From Candidatus Binatia bacterium (GTDB lineage: Bacteria; Desulfobacterota; Binatia; Bin18), in contig JAJDTY010000044.1 of the NCBI GenBank assembly GCA_022826945.1, forward strand, positions 1 through 64,000: a stretch of DNA of 64,000 nucleotides. Direction: 5' to 3'. A program made the translations under genes and the position numbers. Below the pieces are notes generated by a model. That model worked only from the letters and a program-made list of their open reading frames with translations, had not been told where the DNA came from and ran no database searches. Below, in pieces: positions 1 to 7,226 of this stretch. The stretch's first letter is position 1; each line of letters starts with the position of its first letter.

Positions 1-1
1 A

Positions 2-379
2 ACGACGGTCACCGAAGAGCAACTCGCCGCCAAGCTGAAAAGCATGTATGGGGACAATAACCCTTTTATGGCTCAAATCCCGCAGTTGCTCACCCCGGCA
101 ACGAAAAAAGAAATCCTCATCCGCATGCTCCGCAACCTGAAAGGCGTCTATCTGCAAAAGGGCGATTTTGAACGGGCCCTCAGCATTATTGATCGGATTC
201 TTTTGCTGGCACCGGATTTTGCCATGGAGATACGTGATCGCGGAGCCGTTCAGCAACGCTTGGGCCGCATGCAGGGTGCTGTCCGCGACTTCAAGAAATA
301 TCTGCAATTGGCACCCAAGGCCGAAGATGCGGCCAACATCCGCGCTCTTATCCAGCGCTCGGTCGCCCAGTTAAACTGA
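2..379 (+). CDS. SirB1-family protein, C-terminal part (5' truncated by the window edge)
   Basis: The frame is open from base 2, so the gene starts outside the window; 125 residues remain. The visible part begins just before a short linker and then holds two TPR-like helical repeats (KGVYLQKGDFERALSIIDRI and the following AVQQRLGRMQGAVRDFKKYL), which is the C-terminal half of SirB1-family proteins. In that family a transglutaminase-like domain precedes the TPRs; that half is not visible here. Its cellular role is poorly known. The Nudix gene begins 5 bases after the stop, suggesting co-transcription. I am fairly confident of the family and cannot say more about function. Confidence 0.75.
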   Translation, partial: TTVTEEQLAAKLKSMYGDNNPFMAQIPQLLTPATKKEILIRMLRNLKGVYLQKGDFERALSIIDRILLLAPDFAMEIRDRGAVQQRLGRMQGAVRDFKKYLQLAPKAEDAANIRALIQRSVAQLN

Positions 380-383
380 GATA

Positions 384-812
384 ATGGCCAATGCCATCCG
401 GCCTGTTCGCGTCTCAGCCGGTCTCGTGACCCGCTCCGGTAAGCTACTTGTCTGTCAACGGCGCAGAGACGCCCTGCATGCCCTGAAATGGGAATTCCCT
501 GGTGGTAAAGTCAAAGACGGCGAAGATGAGGCGGCCTGCCTGCTGCGGGAATTAGAGGAAGAACTCGGCATTCAGGCCACGCTGGGAGAAGAACTCCACC
601 GGACCAGCCATAGCTATCCGAACGGTCGGTGTGTGGCCCTGACCTTTTTCCATATTCCCGCCCATCAAGGGACGCCGGCCAATAAGGTTTTTGAGACGCT
701 CGCCTGGGTGGAGCCGACACAGCTCCTCGACTACGACTTTCTTGAGGGCAATATCGCCTTTGTCACCGACCTGGCGCAGGGCCGGTGGAGTCATATTTTC
801 TCCACCGGCTGA
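384..812 (+). CDS. mutT: Nudix hydrolase, MutT/8-oxo-dGTP diphosphatase type
   Basis: A 142-residue single-domain Nudix hydrolase. The Nudix box is complete: G41-x5-E47-x7-R55-E56-L-x-E59-E60-x-G62-I63, and the WEFPGGK segment before it is typical of MutT-type (deoxy)nucleoside triphosphate pyrophosphohydrolases. These enzymes hydrolyse oxidised or non-canonical NTPs to monophosphate and pyrophosphate in the cytosol, keeping 8-oxo-dGTP out of DNA. It directly follows the SirB1-like gene and converges on the YchF-like gene. The exact substrate cannot be read from sequence, so other NTPs remain possible. Confidence 0.85.
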   Translation: MANAIRPVRVSAGLVTRSGKLLVCQRRRDALHALKWEFPGGKVKDGEDEAACLLRELEEELGIQATLGEELHRTSHSYPNGRCVALTFFHIPAHQGTPANKVFETLAWVEPTQLLDYDFLEGNIAFVTDLAQGRWSHIFSTG

Positions 813-855
813 GACGCGGTGTTCCACCCTGCGCCCTTTCGGCGCAGGCTCCGTC

Positions 856-1902
856 TCACACCTTGAACCGGAAATGGACGACATCGCCGTCCTGAATGAC
901 GTATTCTTTGCCTTCGAGCCGCATTTTTCCCGCGTCCCGACAGCCTGATTCCCCGCCGTGTTCGATATACGCCTCGTAGGCGATGACTTCGGCTCGAATA
1001 AAGCCGCGTTCAATATCCGAGTGGATTTTTCCCGCGGCTTTGAGCGCCGACAGGCCGCGTTCTATGGTCCAGGCGCGGGCTTCCATCGGTCCCGCGGTGA
1101 AAAAGCTCATGAGGTTGAGCATGCGATAGGCATACTGAATGAAGCGGTCCCGGGCCGACTCCTCAACGCCGAGATCGGCCAGGAAGAGGCCACGTTCGTC
1201 TTCCTCCAGCTCGGCGATTTCCATCTCCACCTTGCCGCAGATGGGCACGGCGGTGAGCCCCTGTTCCTCAATATAGGACGCAACTTCCTGCGGCACTGCG
1301 GCATGCATCTCTTCTTCTGCCCGGTTGTAGACAATCAGCAGAGGTTTTTGACTCAGAAAGGCAAAGCCCGACAGCAGCATTTCTTCTTCGGGCAGAAACG
1401 TTTCGTTCCGCAAGGGCCGCTCGGCTTCGAGCACGGCCTGGCATTTCTCCAGCAACTCGCGTTCGCGCTCCTTGCCCTTTTCCTTGCGCAGCCGTTCCAG
1501 GCGTTTCTCAATCACCCCCATATCGGCTAGGATCAGCTCCGACTGAAAGTCACGTAAGGCACGGAGAGGGTCGGCGGGCGCGGTCGCCAGCGGATCGTCA
1601 AAGGCGCGCACCACCTGCGTCAGGGCTTCGACCTCGCGCATCTGAGCCAGCGAGCGCGTATCCAGCGCGGCCTTGCGTTCGGCCGAGGGCGGAAAGTCGA
1701 GAAAGGTCACTTCCGCGTATTTTTTCCGGTCCGGCTGAACGATCTCGGCCAGGGCATCAACCCGGTGGTCGGGCACTTTGACCACGGCAATCGCCGTGTC
1801 GCGTTTGGTTTCAAAGCTGCCGACCGCGGCGCTCATGCCGGTCAGAGCGTTGAAGATGGTGGTTTTTCCCGAGCGGGCAAATCCGACTAAACCGACTTTC
1901 AT
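856..1902 (-). CDS. ychF: YchF/Obg-like ATPase (variant with DUF933/TGS C-terminus)
   Basis: A 348-residue P-loop protein. The N-terminal G domain opens MKVGLVGF with the phosphate-binding loop GFARSGKT at residues 7-14. This departs from the GxPNVGKS loop of canonical YchF. The nucleotide-specificity motif reads NRAE rather than NKxD, as in YchF, whose NxxE favours ATP over GTP. A coiled-coil insert rich in E, K and R lies around residues 120-160. The end (GKEYVIQDGDVVHFRF) is a TGS-like/DUF933 domain. YchF proteins bind ribosomes and modulate oxidative-stress responses; this seems to be a divergent subfamily. It is transcribed toward the Nudix gene. A 32-bp tandem repeat lies just upstream. 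Confidence 0.82.
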   Translation of the reverse strand: MKVGLVGFARSGKTTIFNALTGMSAAVGSFETKRDTAIAVVKVPDHRVDALAEIVQPDRKKYAEVTFLDFPPSAERKAALDTRSLAQMREVEALTQVVRAFDDPLATAPADPLRALRDFQSELILADMGVIEKRLERLRKEKGKERERELLEKCQAVLEAERPLRNETFLPEEEMLLSGFAFLSQKPLLIVYNRAEEEMHAAVPQEVASYIEEQGLTAVPICGKVEMEIAELEEDERGLFLADLGVEESARDRFIQYAYRMLNLMSFFTAGPMEARAWTIERGLSALKAAGKIHSDIERGFIRAEVIAYEAYIEHGGESGCRDAGKMRLEGKEYVIQDGDVVHFRFKV

Positions 1903-1935
1903 GGGCCGGAGTCTAGCAGCTTAGGTGTACATTTG

Positions 1936-2021
1936 CACCGCTCAAGCGCCGCTCGGGTGTTGATTTACATCGCTCAAGCGCCGCTCGGGTGTTGATTTAC
2001 ACCGCTCAAGCGCCGCTCGGG
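1936..2021. repeat. Tandem direct repeat, 32-bp unit, about 2.7 copies
   Basis: Two full copies (1936-1967, 1968-1999) and a 22-base third copy (2000-2021) of a unit beginning CACCGCTCAAGCGCCGCTCG. Copy 2 differs by one base (CATCG). There are no spacers, so this is not a CRISPR array. The repeat lies between the stop of the selenoprotein companion gene and the start of the YchF-like gene. Confidence 0.9.
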
Positions 2022-2027
2022 CTCACA

Positions 2028-2044
2028 GCCCGCGCAACGCGGGC
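2028..2044. repeat. Short GC-rich hairpin
   Basis: Perfect 7-bp arms GCCCGCG/CGCGGGC around a CAA loop, 10 bases after the companion gene's stop on the minus strand and directly after the tandem repeat. There is no T-run on either side, so it is not a classical intrinsic terminator. It could be a 3'-end stabiliser. Confidence 0.5.
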
Positions 2045-2053
2045 CTGGTGTTT

Positions 2054-3139
2054 TCACGCATGACGAAACTCTTGAATGGACGTGGCCGACCGGCCGTCTT
2101 TGAGGGCGATCTGGCGGGTCACGGAGCGGGTCATAGCCCCGAACGTGGGCATCCAGCACGAGTGGCGGCCCGGACCGCCGACGACAAGAACCATGAGCCG
2201 TTCCGGCTTGCGAATTAACGGGATGGCATCGTCGTCGGGAAAGGCGTCATCCGGGGTAAAGCCCATACCGATCATACCGCCCGCCTCCCATTGTTCGCGC
2301 GGCACCCTGGCATGCTCAAAAACATAGGCACGGATGTCGTCTTTTGAGATGCCGTCTCGGGCCAGGATATCGGCGTGCTCGGGTCCAAGCGCGAGAATCG
2401 GTTCACCAAAGGCGTAGGCATTATTCGAGCCCATACCGGCCATGGTGCTGGCGATGGTCGTCAGAATCCCCGGCGCGGCACTGCTGATATGGTCGTTGAT
2501 ATTATGCGGCCCTTCCGCTCCGCACACCGTGACCGTGCTGGTCTCGGCCGCAAATCCGCGTTCGACGTGTAGCGGTCCCCAGGGGTTTTCCTCTTCGTTC
2601 TCGGCAATACAATAGCTGTACTTGGAGGGCTGGCCCTGGGTTGAGCGGTCCAGCATGCCCGGCGTTCCGCCCCCGACGTTCAGCAAGACCAGACGGACCG
2701 CTCGTCCGATTGTGGCGTTTGGCCGCCAGCCCTGACCCAAGGCGTTATAGCGCGAGTTGACGCCGATTTCCGCAGCAATCGGGCCGTTCAGAATCAGCAG
2801 TGGCGCGCAGGGGTGGGTTGTGCTCTGCACCCCATACAGATTGAACGGCCCTTCGAGCAGTGCTTCGATTGCCGCAATAATGACCGGAAAGTATTCAGGC
2901 ACACAGCCGGCCATGACCGCGTTCACGGCTAATTTTTCCAGGGTAGCCGTGCCGTATTTGGGCGGTATCGGCCCCAGGACGTCTTGGGGAGCACGGTCCG
3001 TCCAGGCCAGCATCTTTTCCACCCGCTCTTGTGTAGGCGGGATGATCGGGAGACCGTCTGTCCAGCCTTGGTCGTAAAACCAATCGTTGACGGCTTCGAG
3101 AGAGTCGTCCAGGGAGATTCTGTCTGATTGGAAATCCAT
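2054..3139 (-). CDS. Conserved companion of UGSC selenoprotein, function unknown
   Basis: A 361-residue soluble protein with no signal peptide or membrane segment. The N-terminal part carries WFYDQGWTDGLPIIPPT (about residues 20-36), and the C-terminal part carries a glycine- and cysteine-containing motif GGPGRHSCWMPTFG (about 321-334). Several other cysteines (CVPEYF, HPCAPL, YCIAE, VCGAEG) could act as thiol partners. I do not recognise a characterised family. It lies 52 bases downstream of the UGSC selenoprotein gene on the same strand, so a shared operon and a joint redox reaction are likely. That is inference from position. The start ATG has GGGAG 10 bases upstream. Confidence 0.7.
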   Translation of the reverse strand: MDFQSDRISLDDSLEAVNDWFYDQGWTDGLPIIPPTQERVEKMLAWTDRAPQDVLGPIPPKYGTATLEKLAVNAVMAGCVPEYFPVIIAAIEALLEGPFNLYGVQSTTHPCAPLLILNGPIAAEIGVNSRYNALGQGWRPNATIGRAVRLVLLNVGGGTPGMLDRSTQGQPSKYSYCIAENEEENPWGPLHVERGFAAETSTVTVCGAEGPHNINDHISSAAPGILTTIASTMAGMGSNNAYAFGEPILALGPEHADILARDGISKDDIRAYVFEHARVPREQWEAGGMIGMGFTPDDAFPDDDAIPLIRKPERLMVLVVGGPGRHSCWMPTFGAMTRSVTRQIALKDGRSATSIQEFRHA

Positions 3140-3151
3140 TACACGCTTGCT

Positions 3152-3174
3152 CCCTCTCCCCTGGAGGGAGAGGG
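3152..3174. repeat. REP-like palindrome (CCCTCTCCC/GGGAGAGGG)
   Basis: Perfect 9-bp arms around CTGGA, followed by the G-rich tail GTCGGGGTAAGGGG. This CCCTCTCCC...GGGAGAGGGT pattern recurs as an intergenic element in many bacterial genomes (from memory). Here it separates the selenoprotein gene from its companion and may affect relative expression. Confidence 0.6.
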
Positions 3175-3191
3175 TCGGGGTAAGGGGTTGA

Positions 3192-3791
3192 TTACGCTGA
3201 CACCCGCTCGATCTTTTTCTCCATGGGCTTGAGAAACCGATCTCGATACGCGTCGGCCAACTGCTCAGCCGGCTGGGTCAGAATGGCCAGAATTTCATCC
3301 ACTACCGCCGCAGCTTTGGCCTGCACCACCTGTGGCGTATTGCCGGCCAGGGGATGGGGAATCACGGCGATGGGCACATCACTCATGCCCAGGGTGCGGG
3401 ACTCGGCCCGGCCGAGCGGAGCAAACTCGTCACTGCAAATAACAGCGGTCGGAACGCCCTGTTTTTCCAGTTCAATGGTGTCGTGGAGACCCCACGACGT
3501 GCACGAGCCTCAATCGCCTATGGCCACGACAACCACATCACAGGTTGACAGGCGGGCCATAACCTCCTTGGGGGCGCCGAGCGAGGCATTCTTTTCACCC
3601 CTGATAACGGCGAAGTCTCCGCAGCGTTCGTGCAGCAGCGCTTCCACCTGTTCGAGCAGCAGACCGGCGTTGGCCTTCCGGTTATTCAGAAAGCCGATGG
3701 TTTTCCCACGCAGACTGCCCTCTCGTCGAGCAAGCGGCAGATCACCGGCTTGCGCTTCTCCAACCGGACTGAGGACTTCAATCTGTCCCAT
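3192..3791 (-). CDS. UGSC-family selenoprotein (in-frame TGA read as selenocysteine)
   Basis: A 199-residue protein whose frame is interrupted once, by TGA at 3510-3512 (residue 94). The TGA is followed by GSC, giving the motif GD-U-GSCTSWG, the signature of UGSC-family (seleno)proteins, in which non-seleno homologues carry CGSC. Both sides continue one domain: upstream LRGKTIGFLNNRKAN and CDVVVVAIGD, downstream AVICSDEFAPLGR and IPHPLAGN. A hairpin matching a bacterial SECIS follows the TGA. An ordinary gene caller would split this into two fragments (3510-3797 and 3192-3386). The start is ATG at 3791, with GGGAGG 5 bases upstream; a GTG two codons earlier overlaps that site. The chemistry is unknown; Sec with a nearby Cys suggests a redox or selenenylsulfide mechanism. 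No selA, selB or selC is in the window. Confidence 0.85.
3480..3498 (-). promoter_or_regulatory. Putative SECIS hairpin
   Basis: On the minus strand: perfect 7-bp arms GTCGTGG/CCACGAC closing a GGTCT loop. The loop begins exactly 18 bases after the TGA codon (3510-3512). The E. coli fdhF SECIS, as I recall it, also has a GGUCU apical loop 18 bases after UGA, where SelB contacts the loop G and U. The hairpin lies inside the coding region, as bacterial SECIS elements do. Confidence 0.8.
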
Positions 3792-3883
3792 ACGCACCTC
3801 CCTTGCCTTTCGCTATATAGTCCAACCCTCTTGCCCGTGCAATGGAACGCCGGGTAGAGTTTCGGCCACCAGGTAATGAAGCC

Positions 3884-4489
3884 ATGGCGAATGTCAAAAT
3901 CCCGGTCTACTACGATTATGCCTCTTCGCTCAGCTATATCGCCAAGCGCGTGATGGAACAACTCGACGATCAGCTCGCGATCGAGCTGTTGTGGAAAGGC
4001 GTAAACATTGCTCGCCGTCACCAGGGCTGGAAAAACGGTGAGATGATCGGAGACGAGGCCAAAGGTAAAATTGTCCGTATCTCGCGTGAGACCGGTATCC
4101 CGCTGCGCATCCCGGCAAAATGGCTGGATTCGGTCTACGCCTTAGAGGTGGCCGAATTTGCTAAAGACCACAATCTGTTTGCCGCCTATCACGAAGCGGT
4201 TTTTGTGGCCGCGTTTGAGGACGAGCAGGATATTGGCAAGCGGTCTGTTTTGCTTGGCGTGGCCGAACAGGTAGGTTTACCCGTAGCTGAATTGGAACAG
4301 TCGCTACAGTCCGGCGAACTGACCCAGCGGGTCCGGGCAACCGAACAGGAAGCCGCCGAGTTTGGCATAGTCGGCTATCCCACCTTTCTGCTCGGCGAGT
4401 TTCCGCTCATCGGCATCCAGCCCGCGGAAACCATGCGCCTACTTATCCAGCGCTATCTTGATAAAGCGCGCGAGCAGGTGGGGCATTAG
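3884..4489 (+). CDS. DsbA-family thioredoxin-fold protein (HCCA isomerase/kappa-GST-like)
   Basis: A 201-residue protein of the DsbA/2-hydroxychromene-2-carboxylate isomerase superfamily. The first strand [15 protein letters not shown] has serines where DsbA has CxxC, so a disulfide oxidase role is unlikely; such proteins are often glutathione-dependent isomerases or transferases. A helical insert follows (about residues 50-150), then the cis-proline loop [11 protein letters not shown]. There is no signal peptide, so it is cytosolic. The ATG at 3884 has AGG about 10 bases upstream; an ATG at 3842 would add 14 residues of unconvincing sequence. It is divergent from the selenoprotein gene, 92 bases apart. 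Substrate unknown. Confidence 0.75.
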   Translation: MANVKIPVYYDYASSLSYIAKRVMEQLDDQLAIELLWKGVNIARRHQGWKNGEMIGDEAKGKIVRISRETGIPLRIPAKWLDSVYALEVAEFAKDHNLFAAYHEAVFVAAFEDEQDIGKRSVLLGVAEQVGLPVAELEQSLQSGELTQRVRATEQEAAEFGIVGYPTFLLGEFPLIGIQPAETMRLLIQRYLDKAREQVGH

Positions 4490-4536
4490 GGTAGGCATTT
4501 CGCCCTTGGAACGGCTATACAGGGAAGAAGAGCGCT

Positions 4537-4779
4537 ATGAATTATCAGGATCGGATTGTTCGGAACCCGCGAGTCTGTGGTGGACAACCGGTCATCAAAG
4601 GGACGCGAGTAACGCTCAGTACGGTGCTATCGAGCTTAGCTGAGGGAGCAAGCATCGCAGAAATCCTGACCGATTTTCCCTCGCTCACACAAGAGGACGT
4701 TCGTGCAGCAATCGCTTTTGCCGCCGCTTCTGCCCACGAAGACCTTCCTGTTCCCGGCGTTCCAGATAATAGGTCATGA
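4537..4779 (+). CDS. DUF433 protein (antitoxin-like)
   Basis: An 80-residue protein with the DUF433 pattern: RIVRNPRVCGGQPVIKGTRV, then EGASIAEILTDFPSLTQEDVRAAIAFAA, a small winged/helix-turn-helix-like DNA-binding fold. DUF433 proteins are usually paired with a downstream DUF5615 PIN-like protein and thought to act as its antitoxin. Here the partner overlaps the 3' end (see next entry). The C-terminal VPGVPDNRS runs past the usual end, consistent with a small deletion at the gene junction. Confidence 0.8.
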   Translation: MNYQDRIVRNPRVCGGQPVIKGTRVTLSTVLSSLAEGASIAEILTDFPSLTQEDVRAAIAFAAASAHEDLPVPGVPDNRS

Positions 4780-5071
4780 CTGTGATACGGTCCTTGAGGA
4801 AGGACTGAAAGGTCAACCCGATTCCGTTGTATTGAGTTCGGCTCAACACGATCATCGCTTTCTCATTACTCAAGACCTTGACTTCTCCGATATTCGGAAG
4901 TTCAAGCCTGGGCCGTACGCCGACATTCTGCTTGTCCGCCTGAGCCTCTCAGGACGACAGGCTTTAGCAAATCGTATCCGACAAATGTTTACGACCGAAG
5001 ATGTCGAGAGCTGGACTCGATGTTTCGTGGTGGCGATAGAGCGTAAGGTCCGTATACGCCGGCCTCGCTAA
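4703..5071 (+). pseudogene. DUF5615 PIN-like toxin, N-terminus apparently lost
   Basis: From about residue 20 this matches DUF5615 PIN-like proteins: GHDCDTVLEEGLKGQPDSVV, then DHRFLITQDLDFSDIRKF and ADILLVRLSLSGRQALANRI. The family normally begins with a short strand carrying a catalytic acidic residue (a MKFLxDENLP-type start) right after the DUF433 stop. That segment is missing: upstream of GHDC the frame only re-reads the DUF433 coding sequence (MQQSLLPPLLPTKTFLFPAF) and no start with a good ribosome site is seen. I read this as a toxin gene damaged by a junction deletion. The alternative is a functional protein starting at 4703 inside DUF433. Confidence 0.6.
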
Positions 5072-5089
5072 TCCCCTCATAACTCTTGG

Positions 5090-5869
5090 TCAGAACTGAA
5101 CCGAAAACCCCTCGCGTTCGTCGTTCTCTTTGTCAATCACGGACGTGCGGGCGGAAGAATAGTTTCCGGCCGGATAGTAGAGAAAGCCGGACGCGCTCTG
5201 GCCGGGCTCAATGGTCATATCCTGGAGCGCGCTGCCCCCGCCCGGAGAGGAGACCGGAGCAACCCGCCCGCCACCTTCGGGCACCAGAAAAATCTTGCTG
5301 GCCTCTATTGCATAGGGTCGGGGCGTGTTGTTCAGGACCGTCACTCGCACGGGCAAAATCCCGCTCGCCTGCATATCAGAGCCCAGAACGTTCTGGGATT
5401 CAAAACTGTTGAGCGGCACAATGGTCAGTTGGAGGGTGCCGGTTTCGGGGTTCGCGGTTTGATACGCCTCGCGCCGCTGGACCATCTGATACGTCATGGG
5501 AAAGCTGTTCACAAAATGGTGGGGACGCTCGGCCGCCCCGATCAGCGACGGCACATTGACCGCATTCCGGGCGTCGATGGTCGCGCTGCTCTCGGTACAC
5601 GTAATAGTGACCACGCCATCGGTCGCACCTTCTTTGGTGGCCGAGATGCGCCCAACCTGCCCCGGCCGTGCCAGGTTGTATTCGGCGATAGTGTAGCCCA
5701 TGGTCTGGACAGATTTGTAGACCAGTCGATTCGCCTCTTCACAGGAACTTGCGATCAGCTTGGGCTTTTCCCGCACCACCCGAGGCGGCGTCTTGGGTGC
5801 GGCACAACTGACGATAAAAACCGAGAGGGCACACACAGTCAGGTAAGTGGGACGAACGCTCATCTTCAT
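5090..5869 (-). CDS. Lipoprotein of unknown function
   Basis: A 259-residue lipoprotein. The signal peptide MKMSVRPTYLTVCALSVF ends in lipobox IVSC, with the lipid-bearing Cys at residue 22. The mature part holds a lone pair of cysteines (SCEEAN and TITCTE), which could form a disulfide, an alpha/beta region resembling small outer-membrane lipoprotein domains, and a beta-rich C-terminal half (VRVTVLNNTPRPYAIEASKI) resembling an Ig-like fold. I recognise no named family. ATG at 5869 has AAGGAG 8 bases upstream. It is divergent from the nitroreductase cassette. Confidence 0.7.
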   Translation of the reverse strand: MKMSVRPTYLTVCALSVFIVSCAAPKTPPRVVREKPKLIASSCEEANRLVYKSVQTMGYTIAEYNLARPGQVGRISATKEGATDGVVTITCTESSATIDARNAVNVPSLIGAAERPHHFVNSFPMTYQMVQRREAYQTANPETGTLQLTIVPLNSFESQNVLGSDMQASGILPVRVTVLNNTPRPYAIEASKIFLVPEGGGRVAPVSSPGGGSALQDMTIEPGQSASGFLYYPAGNYSSARTSVIDKENDEREGFSVQF

Positions 5870-6041
5870 GGATATTGCTCCTTACAGTCTTGTCTGGTTG
5901 GCTGGAATCCTACCACAGCGTCGGGGGGAGATCGACTGGAAGAGTCCTCATTCCCACCCTTCCGGCAAGTCAGAAAAGTCTGTACACTCCCGCCTGTCAC
6001 GTGCTGCGCACAACGCAGCCTATCTTTTGGAGGACAGGTCG

Positions 6042-6830
6042 GTGGAATTCAAAGAAGTTGTTGGTCGTAGACGTTCGATTCGGTACTTCTTGCCGTGGCG
6101 TCCGGTGGAACGGGACAAAGTCCAGACTATTCTTGAGGCGGCGAGGTTGGCGAGCCGGGCCGGGAACGCCGACTTTGCGCGAGCGATTGTGGTCGAGCGG
6201 GATGCCCTGTCAAAGGCCGACCTTGAGTCGCTGACACTGCCGGTGAACGCTGGCATGATCGAAATGGCGCCCGTCCATATCTACTGGTGGGGCGACCTCA
6301 AGGCATTTGCCCGCGATATGCCCTCCCGAGCGGCGGAGCAGGTCGACATGGGCATCCTCAATATCAGTCATGGCTGGACGCATACCTTCATCAACGAAGT
6401 CGCCTACCCACAAGTCGTCCAGGCCTTCAGTTCTGACGATGTCCTCTGCGCCAAGGTGACGGGCTGTGAAGCGGGTCTGGCCATCGCCCAGGCCCTCCTT
6501 GCCGCAGTCGACGAAGGACTCGGGACCATGTTGTGTACCTATCCCGAAGAACCCGCCCGCCAGGTGCTTGGGGTGCCCGATTCCTGGACCTCGTTGTGGG
6601 TCCAGTTTGTCGGTTATCCGGCAGAGAGCTGGGAAGCCGGCGGCCAACGCCCCCGTCCTCCGCTGGGTGAGCTGTTCCATGAGGGGAAATACGGCCAGCC
6701 GTTCCGGGGTACGGAGGAAGGAGCAGCGCGGCTGCGGGCAGCAAAAATGCTGCAAGACCCGGCACCCTTCTCGTGGAGGCGAGAAGAAGTCCGGGCGGTG
6801 AGCCGGATGCTGGGTTTGCCGGAAGAATAG
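6042..6830 (+). CDS. Nitroreductase-family protein, copy A
   Basis: A 262-residue FMN-type nitroreductase fold. The N-terminus VEFKEVVGRRRSIRYFLPW is the usual RRSIRxF phosphate-binding start; the end AGLAIAQALLAAVDEGLGTML and VQFVGYP matches the family C-terminus. GTG at 6042 is chosen because GGAGG lies at 6029-6033 and because copy B starts at the equivalent residue. The frame is open back to 5847, but the upstream part is not conserved in copy B. The loop that reads PGNLQPWRAIVV in copy B is AGNADFARAIVV here, so flavin or substrate contacts may differ. An insert (about residues 85-145) is shared with copy B only. Confidence 0.75.
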   Translation: MEFKEVVGRRRSIRYFLPWRPVERDKVQTILEAARLASRAGNADFARAIVVERDALSKADLESLTLPVNAGMIEMAPVHIYWWGDLKAFARDMPSRAAEQVDMGILNISHGWTHTFINEVAYPQVVQAFSSDDVLCAKVTGCEAGLAIAQALLAAVDEGLGTMLCTYPEEPARQVLGVPDSWTSLWVQFVGYPAESWEAGGQRPRPPLGELFHEGKYGQPFRGTEEGAARLRAAKMLQDPAPFSWRREEVRAVSRMLGLPEE

Positions 6831-6860
6831 CAACTGCTCGCCGAGAGGATATCGCACACT

Positions 6861-7205
6861 ATGCCGATGGATATCGAGAACACCAAAACGGTTCAGACGT
6901 GGCTGCAGGGCCTGGAAGACCAGTCTGGCGTGTCCCGCAACGAGGGATTGCAGCGCGTGGCGGTCTTACAAGATTTTTGCGCTCTGGTGGAAAAAGAGCC
7001 GGATCAGATCATTGATGAGTGCTTGCGCGAGGTGGAGGGCGGGAAAAGAATTCGCGCCAAGGGCCGGCGTTTTTATGCAGACAAGATCACCGAGTTTGAA
7101 TCTGGTATTGGCGGGGGCGCGGGTGAAAAGCGGCAGAAGGGGAATTATATCCGCAGCTTTTTGATCCATAACGGTGTGCTCTTACAAACGAGCCCACTGT
7201 CATAA
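6861..7205 (+). CDS. Small helical protein A, resembles integrase N-terminal SAM-like domain
   Basis: A 114-residue all-helical protein homologous to the protein at 8108. Shared blocks are VQxW, LQxFC with K/E-PD-xxI, and a C-terminal NYIRSFLIHNGVLL. This layout (FC...EPDQII...NxIRSFxxHNGV) resembles the core-binding SAM-like domain at the N-terminus of tyrosine recombinases, but no catalytic domain follows. It sits 30 bases after nitroreductase A and 21 before nitroreductase B, so it is probably co-translated with them. Function unknown; a stand-alone DNA- or protein-binding role is only a guess. Confidence 0.6.
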   Translation: MPMDIENTKTVQTWLQGLEDQSGVSRNEGLQRVAVLQDFCALVEKEPDQIIDECLREVEGGKRIRAKGRRFYADKITEFESGIGGGAGEKRQKGNYIRSFLIHNGVLLQTSPLS

Positions 7206-7226
7206 GCTGGCATTAAGGAGGACAGC

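Noticed and set aside
1936-2021. CRISPR array
   Set aside because: The repeats are contiguous with no spacers, and no cas genes are present.
3510-3797. Two separate short genes or a pseudogene at the UGSC locus (3510-3797 and 3192-3386)
   Set aside because: They are one frame joined by a TGA with a SECIS-like hairpin and the UGSC motif; the break is better read as selenocysteine.
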